DNA of 7,402 nucleotides from Thermoplasmata archaeon (GCA_021792355.1 JAJYUV010000047.1:1-7402); one strand, 5' to 3'; positions 1-5,458 are shown, numbered from the stretch's first letter. The notes: a model not told the origin generated them from the letters alone. Program-made: numbers and translations.

Positions 1-26
1 TCGAAGAGTCAAAAAAGGTAATATAA

Positions 27-33
27 TTTATAA
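27..33 (+). promoter_or_regulatory. TATA-like box of the tRNA-Glu gene
   Basis: TTTATAA is centred about 21 bases before the mature tRNA 5' end, inside an A/T-rich stretch (11-33). This spacing puts transcription initiation at or within a few bases of the tRNA start, as is common for archaeal tRNA genes. It lies in chromosomal DNA, so tRNA expression should survive integration. Confidence 0.55.
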
Positions 34-50
34 GGCTTTCCGCTAGGCTC

Positions 51-125
51 GCTCCGATAGTGTAGTCCGGCCAAGCATACCGGCCTTTCAAGCCGGCGAC
101 CCGGGTCCAAATCCCGGTCGGAGCA
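51..125 (+). tRNA. tRNA-Glu (anticodon TTC), integration target
   Basis: A full cloverleaf can be drawn. The acceptor stem 51-57 pairs with 118-124 over seven base pairs, with discriminator A125. The D arm is 60-63 with 75-78, and the D loop carries GG at 69-70. The anticodon stem 80-84/92-96 encloses loop 85-91, with anticodon TTC at 87-89. The variable region is 4 nt, and the T stem 101-105 pairs fully with 113-117. No intron is present and no CCA is encoded. One oddity is that the T loop (106-112) reads TCCAAAT, so position 55, almost always U (pseudouridine), is C. The 3' end is the crossover site of the element. Confidence 0.95.
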
Positions 126-126
126 T
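110..126 (+). repeat. attL core (17 bp)
   Basis: AATCCCGGTCGGAGCAT covers part of the T loop, the 3' half of the T stem and the 3' half of the acceptor stem, plus the discriminator and one further base. It is identical to 7276-7292. Just outside the core, GGT (104-106) also matches GGT (7270-7272), with three mismatches between, so the ancestral homology may have been longer. The tRNA 5' part is chromosomal and the 3' part is in the repeat, so recombination leaves the tRNA intact. Confidence 0.9.
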
Positions 127-215
127 AAATCCAGCGGGTGCGCATTACTCTGATTCTCCGTAGTATCCATATATAAGGTTTAATTTTATTTTGGCATTAT
201 TATATCTGAAAAAGG
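127..215. other. Left-end spacer of the element
   Basis: This 89-bp stretch between attL and the leftward RHH gene has no reading frame of note. It contains a T-rich run on the + strand (about 180-192), which could end tRNA transcripts, and CTTTTTC on the - strand (207-213), which could end the leftward gene. A TATA-like TATATAAG at 170-177 faces right, into the antisense of the leftward gene; no product is evident. In the circular form this segment would lie next to the integrase promoter. Confidence 0.4.
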
Positions 216-1259
216 TCAAAGTATCTTCCTGACGACGTCTCTCATGATTTCCATTATAGTCGTTTTTGTCAGCACTACAGATAACGCAAAGAACGCCGTG
301 AAGGTCATCATATGCTCCTGAACAGTACGTGCATGCTCGTCTTTTTTCTTACGCTTGGAGAGTTTTTCGCTGATCTCTCCCCTCTTTGGTCCTGAAATAA
401 AGAGCTGACTGATGATCCATGGAATGGAGCTGTTATCGAATTCCCACATGAAGGACGCAATCGAAAGGCCTGTGAGAAAATCCAGGTAATTGAAATCCGC
501 TATGACGCTAACGTGTTCTTTCCTCGCCTGGTAATATTCATCGGGTGAATCAATAAAAGGTGGGACCGTCCCGCCCATCTTAATAACCCTTGAAACACCC
601 TGAGGGAAATTAAGCGAGACAAATCTTTCAAGTGCTGTCAGTTCCTTATTGAACCTTGACACTGTAGTCCTGGAATCAGGCGAGAGGTCCTGGAAGGTAA
701 AGTCGGGATTCATGTTGATTTCAATTAGATCCCCTATATTTAGGCCATAAACCGATGCAAGGATGCTCCTGACAACAAAACCGTACTTGCCCTGGTTTAG
801 ATTGTAGACAAATCCCTCTTTGGCAAAAACGAACCTGATACAGTATCTTATTATAAAAGGAAAGGTCGGGTTAGAACCTCTTGCATTGAACTGCACTGCC
901 CTCATTATATCCTCCATCGCAACGATATCTGTGTCGGAAGCCATGAAAATGTAATTTCCCCCTTCGGCAGTTGGCAATGTTTGCGCAGATCCTTTAATCT
1001 GGTCGTAGGCCTCCCTGGGCATCTCAGAGAAAAGATCCATGGTCTTCCTGAATTCATAGGCCTCCTGCGGGCTCCCTCTGACAAGCGCCCGGACGTACCT
1101 GATTAGCCCCCTGATTATTTCATTCAAAGGGGGCGCTTCATTGAACTTGCACCCAACCAGTAGAACAGTTTCCTGCACTCGATACAGGTAATCGTACTCC
1201 CACGCATTCATCTTGACAGATATCCTCTGTAAGGGCATAGCTGTATAATACGCATACAT
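216..1259 (-). CDS. Protein with two tandem ribbon-helix-helix-like segments and an unknown C-terminal region
   Basis: The product is 347 aa from the ATG at 1259. The open frame extends to a GTG at 1289, but that codon lies almost on the promoter TATA boxes (1279-1285, 1293-1300), so a start at 1259 or at the ATG at 1238 is more likely. Residues 11-60 read as a strand (RISVKMN), a long helix, a turn and a second helix (NEIIRGLIRYVRAL), the layout of an RHH DNA-binding fold. Residues 102-145 repeat that layout (NYIFMAS, helix, turn, FIIRYCIRFVF). The last 200 residues are not recognised. They include a lysine-rich patch (KLSKRKKKDEHAR) followed by a hydrophobic stretch near the C-terminus that may be one membrane-associated helix. 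The gene is divergent from the copG-like/rep operon. A regulator or partition-type DNA-binding protein is likely; the RHH call is inferred from pattern, not from a database match. Confidence 0.75.
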   Translation of the reverse strand: MYAYYTAMPLQRISVKMNAWEYDYLYRVQETVLLVGCKFNEAPPLNEIIRGLIRYVRALVRGSPQEAYEFRKTMDLFSEMPREAYDQIKGSAQTLPTAEGGNYIFMASDTDIVAMEDIMRAVQFNARGSNPTFPFIIRYCIRFVFAKEGFVYNLNQGKYGFVVRSILASVYGLNIGDLIEINMNPDFTFQDLSPDSRTTVSRFNKELTALERFVSLNFPQGVSRVIKMGGTVPPFIDSPDEYYQARKEHVSVIADFNYLDFLTGLSIASFMWEFDNSSIPWIISQLFISGPKRGEISEKLSKRKKKDEHARTVQEHMMTFTAFFALSVVLTKTTIMEIMRDVVRKIL

Positions 1260-1276
1260 ACTTAAGCACTCCGGGG

Positions 1277-1317
1277 CGTATATATTCACAAGATTTAAAT
1301 AGGCACGCCGTATATGT
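1277..1317. promoter_or_regulatory. Divergent promoter and possible RHH operator
   Basis: The palindromic TATA-like ATTTAAAT at 1293-1300 is equidistant (about 37.5 bases from its centre) from the ATG at 1334 on the + strand and the ATG at 1259 on the - strand. That places each start about 11 bases after the expected initiation point. A direct repeat CGTATATAT/CGTATATGT (1277-1285, 1309-1317) has 32-bp spacing, about three helical turns, and an inverted GGCGT/ACGCC pair (1275-1279, 1305-1309) flanks the box. Such symmetric half-sites suit control by one of the two RHH proteins encoded on either side. The box and repeats are seen; the regulation is inferred. Confidence 0.55.
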
Positions 1318-1333
1318 CCTGTAGGGAAAGTAA

Positions 1334-1516
1334 ATGTATAGTGAAAGAGCTACAATATACATCCGGCTAAAGGATAAGATAGACCTAATGCGAGAAGCAA
1401 GAAGACGGAACATTTCTCTCTCTGCGCTCTTGGTAGAGTCTGCTAAGTACGCGCAGCAAAACAAAATCGACCTGGGCAAAGAAACAGAGACAGTGATGCG
1501 GAATGACACACAATGA
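1334..1516 (+). CDS. Small ribbon-helix-helix (CopG/Arc-like) DNA-binding protein
   Basis: The product is 60 aa. Residues 5-14 (RATIYIRLKD) form the expected strand, 15-24 a charged first helix (KIDLMREARR) and about 28-42 (SLSALLVESAKYAQQ) the second helix. The spacing is that of short RHH repressors such as CopG or Arc. The hydrophilic tail after residue 43 is probably disordered. It is the first gene of the replication operon, the usual place for a copy-number repressor of archaeal and bacterial plasmids. Its promoter is the TATA box at 1293-1300, and the leader is short, without a strong ribosome binding site. The gene end overlaps the next small frame by 14 bases. Fold assignment is by pattern; the copy-control role is inferred. 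Confidence 0.8.
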   Translation: MYSERATIYIRLKDKIDLMREARRRNISLSALLVESAKYAQQNKIDLGKETETVMRNDTQ

Positions 1517-1601
1517 GTTGATGCGAGAATTGAATCGAATCCTGGAAGAGATCTTCAGTAACGAAAAGGAAGACAATCCTAAACAGGAGAAAGTAAAATG
1601 A
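1503..1601 (+). CDS. Possible 32-aa leader or coupling peptide upstream of rep
   Basis: ATG at 1503 opens a 32-codon frame, highly charged and probably helical (ELMRELNRILEEIF near the N-terminus). It overlaps the end of the RHH gene by 14 bases, and its TGA overlaps the rep ATG in an ATGA arrangement. No gap remains between the RHH gene and rep when this frame is counted. No strong ribosome binding site is visible, so translation would depend on coupling. It could be a small regulator, a device coupling rep translation to upstream ribosomes, or a chance frame. Nothing in it identifies a family. Confidence 0.42.
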   Translation: MTHNELMRELNRILEEIFSNEKEDNPKQEKVK

Positions 1602-3976
1602 CAGAAAAATCCGAAGGGGAGGTCAGTCCCCCACAGACCACAAGCAAGGAAGATAACCAGAACGAGAATAAAAAGTTATCAATTTCTGAGGTAATCGAAA
1701 AGATGGATCCTCCCTTCAGGGATGTCTATAAAGATCCAGCAGAGATCCAGAATTATAGTCAGGATGGGTCCGTATTCTACCGTAAGAACTCTTCCGAAAT
1801 CAGGAATCTCGTAAAAAAGAACGCCCTTAAACACGGACTGGACCAAGCATTATTTGATGATTTCAAGAACGGTTCCGAGCTATGGAAAAACGAGTCTCAA
1901 TCAAAGGTCGTAGGAAAGTTTGAGATATTGTTTAAGGACCAGAGGACATTCAGCACGGGCCAAGGGATTCTCCCGGATGGTGTCCTGGCTTATACTGTAT
2001 CATTTCCGACAAAGATAGAAAAACAGGACACGAAACAACAACACAGCTATTTCATTACCGTTCAGTATAATTTCGAAATAACTAGCAAAGGCGAGATCTT
2101 CGCATGCTCGGAAGATGAGTTCAGAAAGAGAGATCTTTTCGTGAACATGCCAGAGGAGCCCATACAGTCAAGATGGAGTATGAGCTCCCGCAAAGACTTC
2201 CTGGACGGAATAGCCCACGTGGATCCCTGGACCGTCTTCAAGAAAATAAAAGAAAGATTTGACAGGTATATCGATTTCGGTGAGGTAAAAGGAGGATCGA
2301 CTCTATGCGCCGTTTATTCCATACTTACTTACGTTTTTGTATTATTCGACGCAATACCATACCTTAAGATCGAAGGTATAACAAATTCCGGTAAAACGAA
2401 GCTAGGAGAGGTATTTTTTCACATATGCTTCAATGCGACGATGGGAGTGGATCAAACCCCTTCGGTGATATACAGGACCATAGAAGCGGAAAGATCTACC
2501 ATGATAGTCGACGAAATAGAAGGCCTTGACAAGAATAGACAGACCGACAGGATGCTTGAGTTGTTTCCGATCTTCAATTCAGGCTACAAGTCAACCGGAT
2601 CCGTGATGCGAACTGAAGGAAACTCGTTAAACCGAAAGAGGGTCAATTATTCCACTTACAGCCCTAAGATATTCTGTGCAATCGATCCTCTCCTTGAAAC
2701 AATCAAGAATCGGTCTTACGTGATAATGCTGATTCGGACACTTGATGAGAAAAGGTCTAATCTGTCGCTGTCCAGCAAGGATCCTGCATGGCAGGAGATG
2801 CGGGATGATCTGTATGTTCTTGCATTGGAGTACTTTGAGGAAATCAAGGAAATCGCCGATTCAATGGAGATTACGAACGACCTGAAGCTCATAGGCAGAG
2901 ATTACGAGAAAGCCAAGCCCATCCTTGCAATTGCACGATTCATCGCCAAGTATAGCAACGGAGACAACTCAGTTCTGCAAGAAATTAAGGAATTCTTAGA
3001 GCAGCAGAAGAACGAAGACCAGGATCATGCAATGGGTTCCAAGGAAGCAACCGTAATACTTGAAATTGAGGCAATTATAAACGAAGTAAATCAGGCAAAG
3101 TTAGATCCATCTAATAGTGTTGATGACGCAGTCCAGATCACGATACCGGACCTCTCAGAGAGGGTGGCTAATGCCCTTGGCTATAACAGTGAGAAGCTCA
3201 ATAAGATGTCATTTTCCAGAAATATTTCAAATACGGTAAGACGGCTTGGCCTGATGAAAAATAGAAGGACCATAGGAAAAGGAATCACTGCATTCGACTG
3301 CACATCTGCTTTGATTAAGGAAGCAAAACAACGATACAAAATCGAAACAACTTTGTGCAACCCTTCTAACCCATCTAACCTAACTAACCCTTCTAACCCA
3401 TCTAACCTAACTAACCCTTCTAACCTAACTAACCTTAACGAATTCAATCTAACCCCTTCAGGGAACTCGGGTAATCCTGAATCCTCAGACGCAGGGGTTA
3501 GATGGGATACTTGGGTTAGATCAAAACCTACAGAGACAGAGAAGGATGATCACCCCGGGTATTTCGTCCGAGTATGCACAGAAAACCCTGGGATCCGCAA
3601 TCCATTCAAGAAGCTCAGGAAAGGAATCACTTTCAGGATCCACAAGGACGAGATCTCATCCTACAAGTTCTATGAGTTCTCCAGGGAGCCGGAGAAGGGC
3701 GAAGTTCTTGACAAGGAGGATGACATTCACTTTATAGAGGCCTTCAAGGCAGCTGAGATCCCAGACAGACAGAAAAGGGCGAAGCAACTCCTCATCCTGA
3801 TTCTTGCCGAGAAGCCAGACAAGAAACCAGGCAGCATCCAGAGAAGGCTGTCCGACCTTGACTCGACCCTGTCGACGGCAGAGGTAGTTTCTGCGCTCAA
3901 GGAGCTCATTGACATGGGCCTGATCCATAAATCGGAGGATGGCTTTTACATGCCAGGCAAGGAGGCCCTGAAATGA
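1598..3976 (+). CDS. Replication protein: AAA+ helicase-like ATPase with C-terminal winged helix
   Basis: The product is 792 aa. GGAG at 1586-1589 sits 8 bases before the ATG. Residues 1-35 are charged and disordered; about 100-165 are strand-rich and unassigned. The ATPase core follows: Walker A GITNSGKT (260-267, Lys266), Walker B TMIVDE (301-306), a strand ending in SPKIFCAIDP (355-364) that fits sensor 1, and Arg372 in a plausible arginine-finger or sensor-2 region. Residues about 510-580 look like a winged helix with an RRTIGKGI turn, resembling the region after the ATPase in DUF3631/VapE-type plasmid and phage helicases. Residues 588-612 are an Asn/Pro/Ser/Leu/Thr repeat encoded by a 9-bp DNA repeat. 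The last 65 residues form another winged helix. No primase or polymerase active site is evident, so host enzymes are probably recruited. It is the only replication gene in the element. Family assignment is moderate; ATPase identity is strong. Confidence 0.85.
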   Translation: MTEKSEGEVSPPQTTSKEDNQNENKKLSISEVIEKMDPPFRDVYKDPAEIQNYSQDGSVFYRKNSSEIRNLVKKNALKHGLDQALFDDFKNGSELWKNESQSKVVGKFEILFKDQRTFSTGQGILPDGVLAYTVSFPTKIEKQDTKQQHSYFITVQYNFEITSKGEIFACSEDEFRKRDLFVNMPEEPIQSRWSMSSRKDFLDGIAHVDPWTVFKKIKERFDRYIDFGEVKGGSTLCAVYSILTYVFVLFDAIPYLKIEGITNSGKTKLGEVFFHICFNATMGVDQTPSVIYRTIEAERSTMIVDEIEGLDKNRQTDRMLELFPIFNSGYKSTGSVMRTEGNSLNRKRVNYSTYSPKIFCAIDPLLETIKNRSYVIMLIRTLDEKRSNLSLSSKDPAWQEMRDDLYVLALEYFEEIKEIADSMEITNDLKLIGRDYEKAKPILAIARFIAKYSNGDNSVLQEIKEFLEQQKNEDQDHAMGSKEATVILEIEAIINEVNQAKLDPSNSVDDAVQITIPDLSERVANALGYNSEKLNKMSFSRNISNTVRRLGLMKNRRTIGKGITAFDCTSALIKEAKQRYKIETTLCNPSNPSNLTNPSNPSNLTNPSNLTNLNEFNLTPSGNSGNPESSDAGVRWDTWVRSKPTETEKDDHPGYFVRVCTENPGIRNPFKKLRKGITFRIHKDEISSYKFYEFSREPEKGEVLDKEDDIHFIEAFKAAEIPDRQKRAKQLLILILAEKPDKKPGSIQRRLSDLDSTLSTAEVVSALKELIDMGLIHKSEDGFYMPGKEALK
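3362..3433 (+). repeat. Eight tandem 9-bp units (CTAAC-ended) inside rep
   Basis: Eight contiguous 9-mers each end in CTAAC. Two perfect 27-bp copies (3362-3388, 3389-3415) are followed by a third lacking its middle unit (3416-3433). They encode the NPSN/LTN linker of the replication protein. Every Asn uses AAC, every Ser TCT, every Thr ACT and every Leu CTA, so identity extends to silent positions. Either recent unit duplication or selection on the DNA explains this. The same word recurs inverted downstream (3496-3502, 3514-3520), which favours an iteron-like origin or Rep-binding array. Confidence 0.85.
3447..3520. repeat. Inverted copies of the TCTAACC word (candidate origin half)
   Basis: ATCTAACCCCT (3447-3457) is matched by its exact reverse complement at 3493-3503, making an 11-bp inverted repeat with a 35-base spacer. 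A further GGGTTAGAT follows at 3513-3521, and GGTTAGATGGG (3496-3506) is also the exact complement of CCCATCTAACC in the tandem array (3370-3380, 3397-3407). In this orientation the word encodes GVRW and WVRS, unrelated to the NPSN linker, so the match is not a protein-repeat effect. Confidence 0.7.
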
Positions 3977-4467
3977 CTGACCTGAAAGACCTCGGGCCTT
4001 ACAAGGTTGAGAAGGCGATCGATTATGGCCTCCTGGAAGATCACTCTTACGAGCATGTAATCAAGGTTAAGAGATCCCATCCGGGTCCTCCCTTCTTTCC
4101 TTTTGAGTCCCATCTTTTCAAGTATTCAGATAACGAGTTAGGCCTCTACCTCAAGGATCGCAAGAATGACTGGAGGGATCTCTCAAGGATCCTTGGGGTC
4201 GATATCGACATCCATGACCTGGAGATCATTCTCATTTTTCCGGTATCCATGTTCCAGGAGATCTCCAGGGTGATCCCCTTCAGAAAGAAAAGAGGGTCTT
4301 CGACCATAACAGATGTCCAGAAGCATGACCGGATTTTTAGGTTTAAAACTCCCAGAAACGGTAGGCAAAACGTGTCAAATTTAAACGATAGGTCCTCACG
4401 CCATATTTTACATCCTTTCAAGACAGAAAGGACCCTTGATGCCTTCAAGGGGGGTGGTGCCTTCTGA
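3973..4467 (+). CDS. Protein of unknown function, 164 aa
   Basis: I do not recognise a family. The ATG overlaps the rep stop (ATGA), and GGAGG at 3961-3965 stands 7 bases before it, so it is a well-supported, co-translated partner of rep. Residues 1-105 look folded, mixed helix/strand (for example DIDIHDLEIILIFPVSMF near the middle), with many aromatic residues near the N-terminus. Residues 106-164 are basic and low in hydrophobics (RKKRGSS, RFKTPRNGRQ, RSSRHILHPFKTER), typical of a nucleic-acid-binding or disordered tail. There are no cysteine motifs and no membrane segment. The position suggests an accessory replication factor; that is inference only. Confidence 0.72.
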   Translation: MTDLKDLGPYKVEKAIDYGLLEDHSYEHVIKVKRSHPGPPFFPFESHLFKYSDNELGLYLKDRKNDWRDLSRILGVDIDIHDLEIILIFPVSMFQEISRVIPFRKKRGSSTITDVQKHDRIFRFKTPRNGRQNVSNLNDRSSRHILHPFKTERTLDAFKGGGAF

Positions 4468-4640
4468 TGCCAGAGATACCCTCTTTACTGATCCCATTCC
4501 AGGATGGTTATCGTATGAAAATGAAAGTGTCGAAACAGACATTCATAGAGATAGCGAGAGTTATGAAACAGAACGGCTACAGGTATACAGGCTCAGGGAT
4601 ATTCAGACCGGAGAACGAGAGGAGGCCTTATCCATGGTAG
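4467..4640 (+). CDS. Small protein of unknown function, 57 aa
   Basis: The start overlaps the previous stop as TGATG (4465-4469). A G-rich stretch ending GGGGTG (about 4449-4456) could serve as a ribosome binding site at a slightly long spacing. The sequence is basic, with one clear helix (KQTFIEIARVMKQNGYRY) after a short strand (MKMKV), and a C-terminal RPENERRPYPW tail. Codons (ATA, AGA, AGG, AAA) match the neighbours. A competing frame (from 4436/4439) covers the same DNA but lacks a good start context and uses more CGN/CTA codons. I prefer this frame because it links the 164-aa gene to the zinc-finger gene by start-stop overlaps on both sides. Confidence 0.6.
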   Translation: MPEIPSLLIPFQDGYRMKMKVSKQTFIEIARVMKQNGYRYTGSGIFRPENERRPYPW

Positions 4641-4813
4641 TTGTCGTCAAGATCCAGGGAAAGGTCCGTTTCTACCCTGACTCAAGGTTCTATGTGATGA
4701 CGCCACTCGGATGGGAATGCAGGATATGCCAGGATTCCGTCCGGTTTCTGAGCATCCATCTCCTCAGGTGTCACGAGGATAAATTAAGGGAGGTGATAAA
4801 ACGAAGAAAGTAA
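4634..4813 (+). CDS. Small C2H2 zinc-finger protein, 59 aa
   Basis: One classical zinc finger is visible: Cys29-X2-Cys32-X9-His42-X4-His47 (WECRICQDSVRFLSIH and onward). It follows a strand-rich N-terminus (VVVVKIQGKVRFYP) and ends in a basic tail (REVIKRRK). GGAGG at 4621-4625 lies 8 bases before ATG 4634, which decides the start; the same frame stays open to TTG/ATG at 4436/4439 (124-125 aa), but without such a site. Single-finger C2H2 proteins are common in archaeal viruses and plasmids, where they act as DNA-binding regulators; that role is inferred here. The start overlaps the 57-aa gene by 7 bases. Confidence 0.78.
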   Translation: MVVVVKIQGKVRFYPDSRFYVMTPLGWECRICQDSVRFLSIHLLRCHEDKLREVIKRRK

Positions 4814-4947
4814 TCGCAGTATTGGGATTCCTCATAATGGCCGGAGCCATCCTTTATGCATACACAAGAGCGCCAGACAGTTCAACGCCTCTTGGTATAG
4901 CTATCATAGGATTTGCCGTTATGACCGTAGGCCTCGTAAAGTCGTGA
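4801..4947 (+). CDS. Two-helix small membrane protein, 48 aa, apparent ACG start
   Basis: A perfect GGAGGTGAT (4789-4797) precedes a frame that has no ATG, GTG or TTG at the right distance. Seven bases after the GGAGG core stands ACG at 4801, followed by KKVIAVLGFLIMAGAILYAY, a textbook N-terminal membrane helix. A second helix (LGIAIIGFAVMTVGLV) follows a short polar loop with Pro/Asp/Ser, and the protein ends in Lys-Ser. Either ACG is used as a near-cognate start, or the original ATG carries a T-to-C change (or a sequence error). Otherwise TTG at 4822 or ATG at 4837 would start inside the first helix. The frame overlaps the zinc-finger gene by 13 bases. Function is unknown; two-helix proteins of this size occur in many archaeal mobile elements. 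Confidence 0.62.
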   Translation, partial: TKKVIAVLGFLIMAGAILYAYTRAPDSSTPLGIAIIGFAVMTVGLVKS

Positions 4948-4996
4948 GGCCATGGATCCATCTATTATCTTATTTATGAGCATTGGAGGTCCCTGA

Positions 4997-5188
4997 TTGG
5001 AAGGCCAGGACCTCATATGCACAATCATATTAGAATACCTTGACGCCTCCAAGTATAGAATATCAATACGTTATATCTCCCGTCGTGCAGACATACCCGC
5101 TCAGACAGTATGGTATCATGCTGCGCATCACCTGCAAGTGAGGATAGAGGGCCGTTCCAGGGGCACCGTAATCATTAAGGATCCATAA
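4997..5188 (+). CDS. Small winged-helix DNA-binding protein, 63 aa, TTG start
   Basis: TTG at 4997 lies 7 bases after GGAGGT (4984-4989), a good site for this unusual start. Residues about 8-17 form helix 1, and ISIRYISRRADIPAQTVWYH (22-41) fits helix 2, turn and recognition helix. VRIEGRSRGTVIIKD (48-62) reads as a two-stranded wing with a basic tip. The whole protein is essentially one winged-helix domain. It is the last well-supported gene of the rightward operon and borders the repeat-rich intergenic region, where it might bind; that target is a guess. Domain assignment is by pattern only. Confidence 0.7.
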   Translation: MEGQDLICTIILEYLDASKYRISIRYISRRADIPAQTVWYHAAHHLQVRIEGRSRGTVIIKDP

Positions 5189-5276
5189 TGGGCTACCATG
5201 TGTCAAATTGTAGTTTTATGATTGTGATTTAGCGCTATTTGCTGCCTTGTCTTCAAAAATATGGGGACCAGTTGGC

Positions 5277-5302
5277 ATAGGGGGGGAGGGTATACCCCCT
5301 AT
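5277..5302. repeat. G-run inverted repeat (possible terminator or origin hairpin)
   Basis: ATAGGGGG (5277-5284) pairs with CCCCCTAT (5295-5302) around a 10-base spacer. Inside it lies the perfect palindrome GGGTATACCC (5288-5297), so two alternative cruciforms are possible. It lies 89 bases after the last well-supported rightward gene. There is no T-run directly after it on the + strand, so a simple terminator role is not clear. Confidence 0.6.
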
Positions 5303-5362
5303 TAATTCATCCAAGAATACACGTGTAAGGGTAGAAAAAAGCGGCTGCATCTCCCAAAATGG

Positions 5363-5458
5363 ATGGGTATCATGCCTGAATAAATTACCAGGTAAGATCG
5401 TCAATAATCATGCATGAGTATCAAAGATTCGTTTCCCGTTTCTGATACATGGGTATCA
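5363..5458 (+). repeat. Three direct repeats ATGRGTATCA with one inverted half-site
   Basis: ATGGGTATCA occurs at 5363-5372 and 5449-5458, and ATGAGTATCA at 5414-5423. TGATACAT at 5443-5450 makes a dyad TGATAC-N4-GTATCA (5443-5458) with the last copy. Spacing between copies is irregular (51 and 35 bases start to start). These look like binding sites for a sequence-specific protein such as Rep, an RHH repressor or the integrase; which one cannot be told from sequence. Confidence 0.6.

Noticed and set aside
170..177. Rightward TATA-like box near the left end
   Set aside because: No gene or RNA structure follows on that strand; it would only produce antisense to the leftward RHH gene.
1138..1509. 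123-aa leftward frame across the divergent promoter
   Set aside because: It runs antisense to the RHH gene and through the promoter region, with a Cys/Ser/Tyr-rich composition typical of a shadow frame.
3362..3433. CRISPR-like repeat array
   Set aside because: The units are 9 bp, contiguous without spacers, and in frame within a coding sequence.
4377..4385. Possible internal promoter (ATTTAAAC) within the 164-aa gene
   Set aside because: The A/T-rich motif alone is weak, and the next gene start is about 85 bases away; tight gene overlaps argue for one operon.
4436..4633. N-terminal extension of the zinc-finger protein (TTG 4436 or ATG 4439)
   Set aside because: The start context is weak, less typical codons are used, and it competes with the 57-aa frame that has tight overlaps on both sides; GGAGG before ATG 4634 gives a better start.
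4952..4996. 14-aa frame between the membrane protein and winged-helix genes
   Set aside because: Too short to support. It contains the ribosome binding site of the next gene and stops directly before its TTG, so at most it is a coupling leader.
5188..5232. 14-aa frame starting in a TAATG overlap with the winged-helix stop
   Set aside because: Very short, without a protein pattern; the overlap alone is not enough.
5216..5404. Leftward 62-aa frame in the intergenic region
   Set aside because: It has a TTG start without a ribosome binding site or promoter, crosses the G-run hairpin and several repeats, and has a Pro-rich sequence with no fold pattern.
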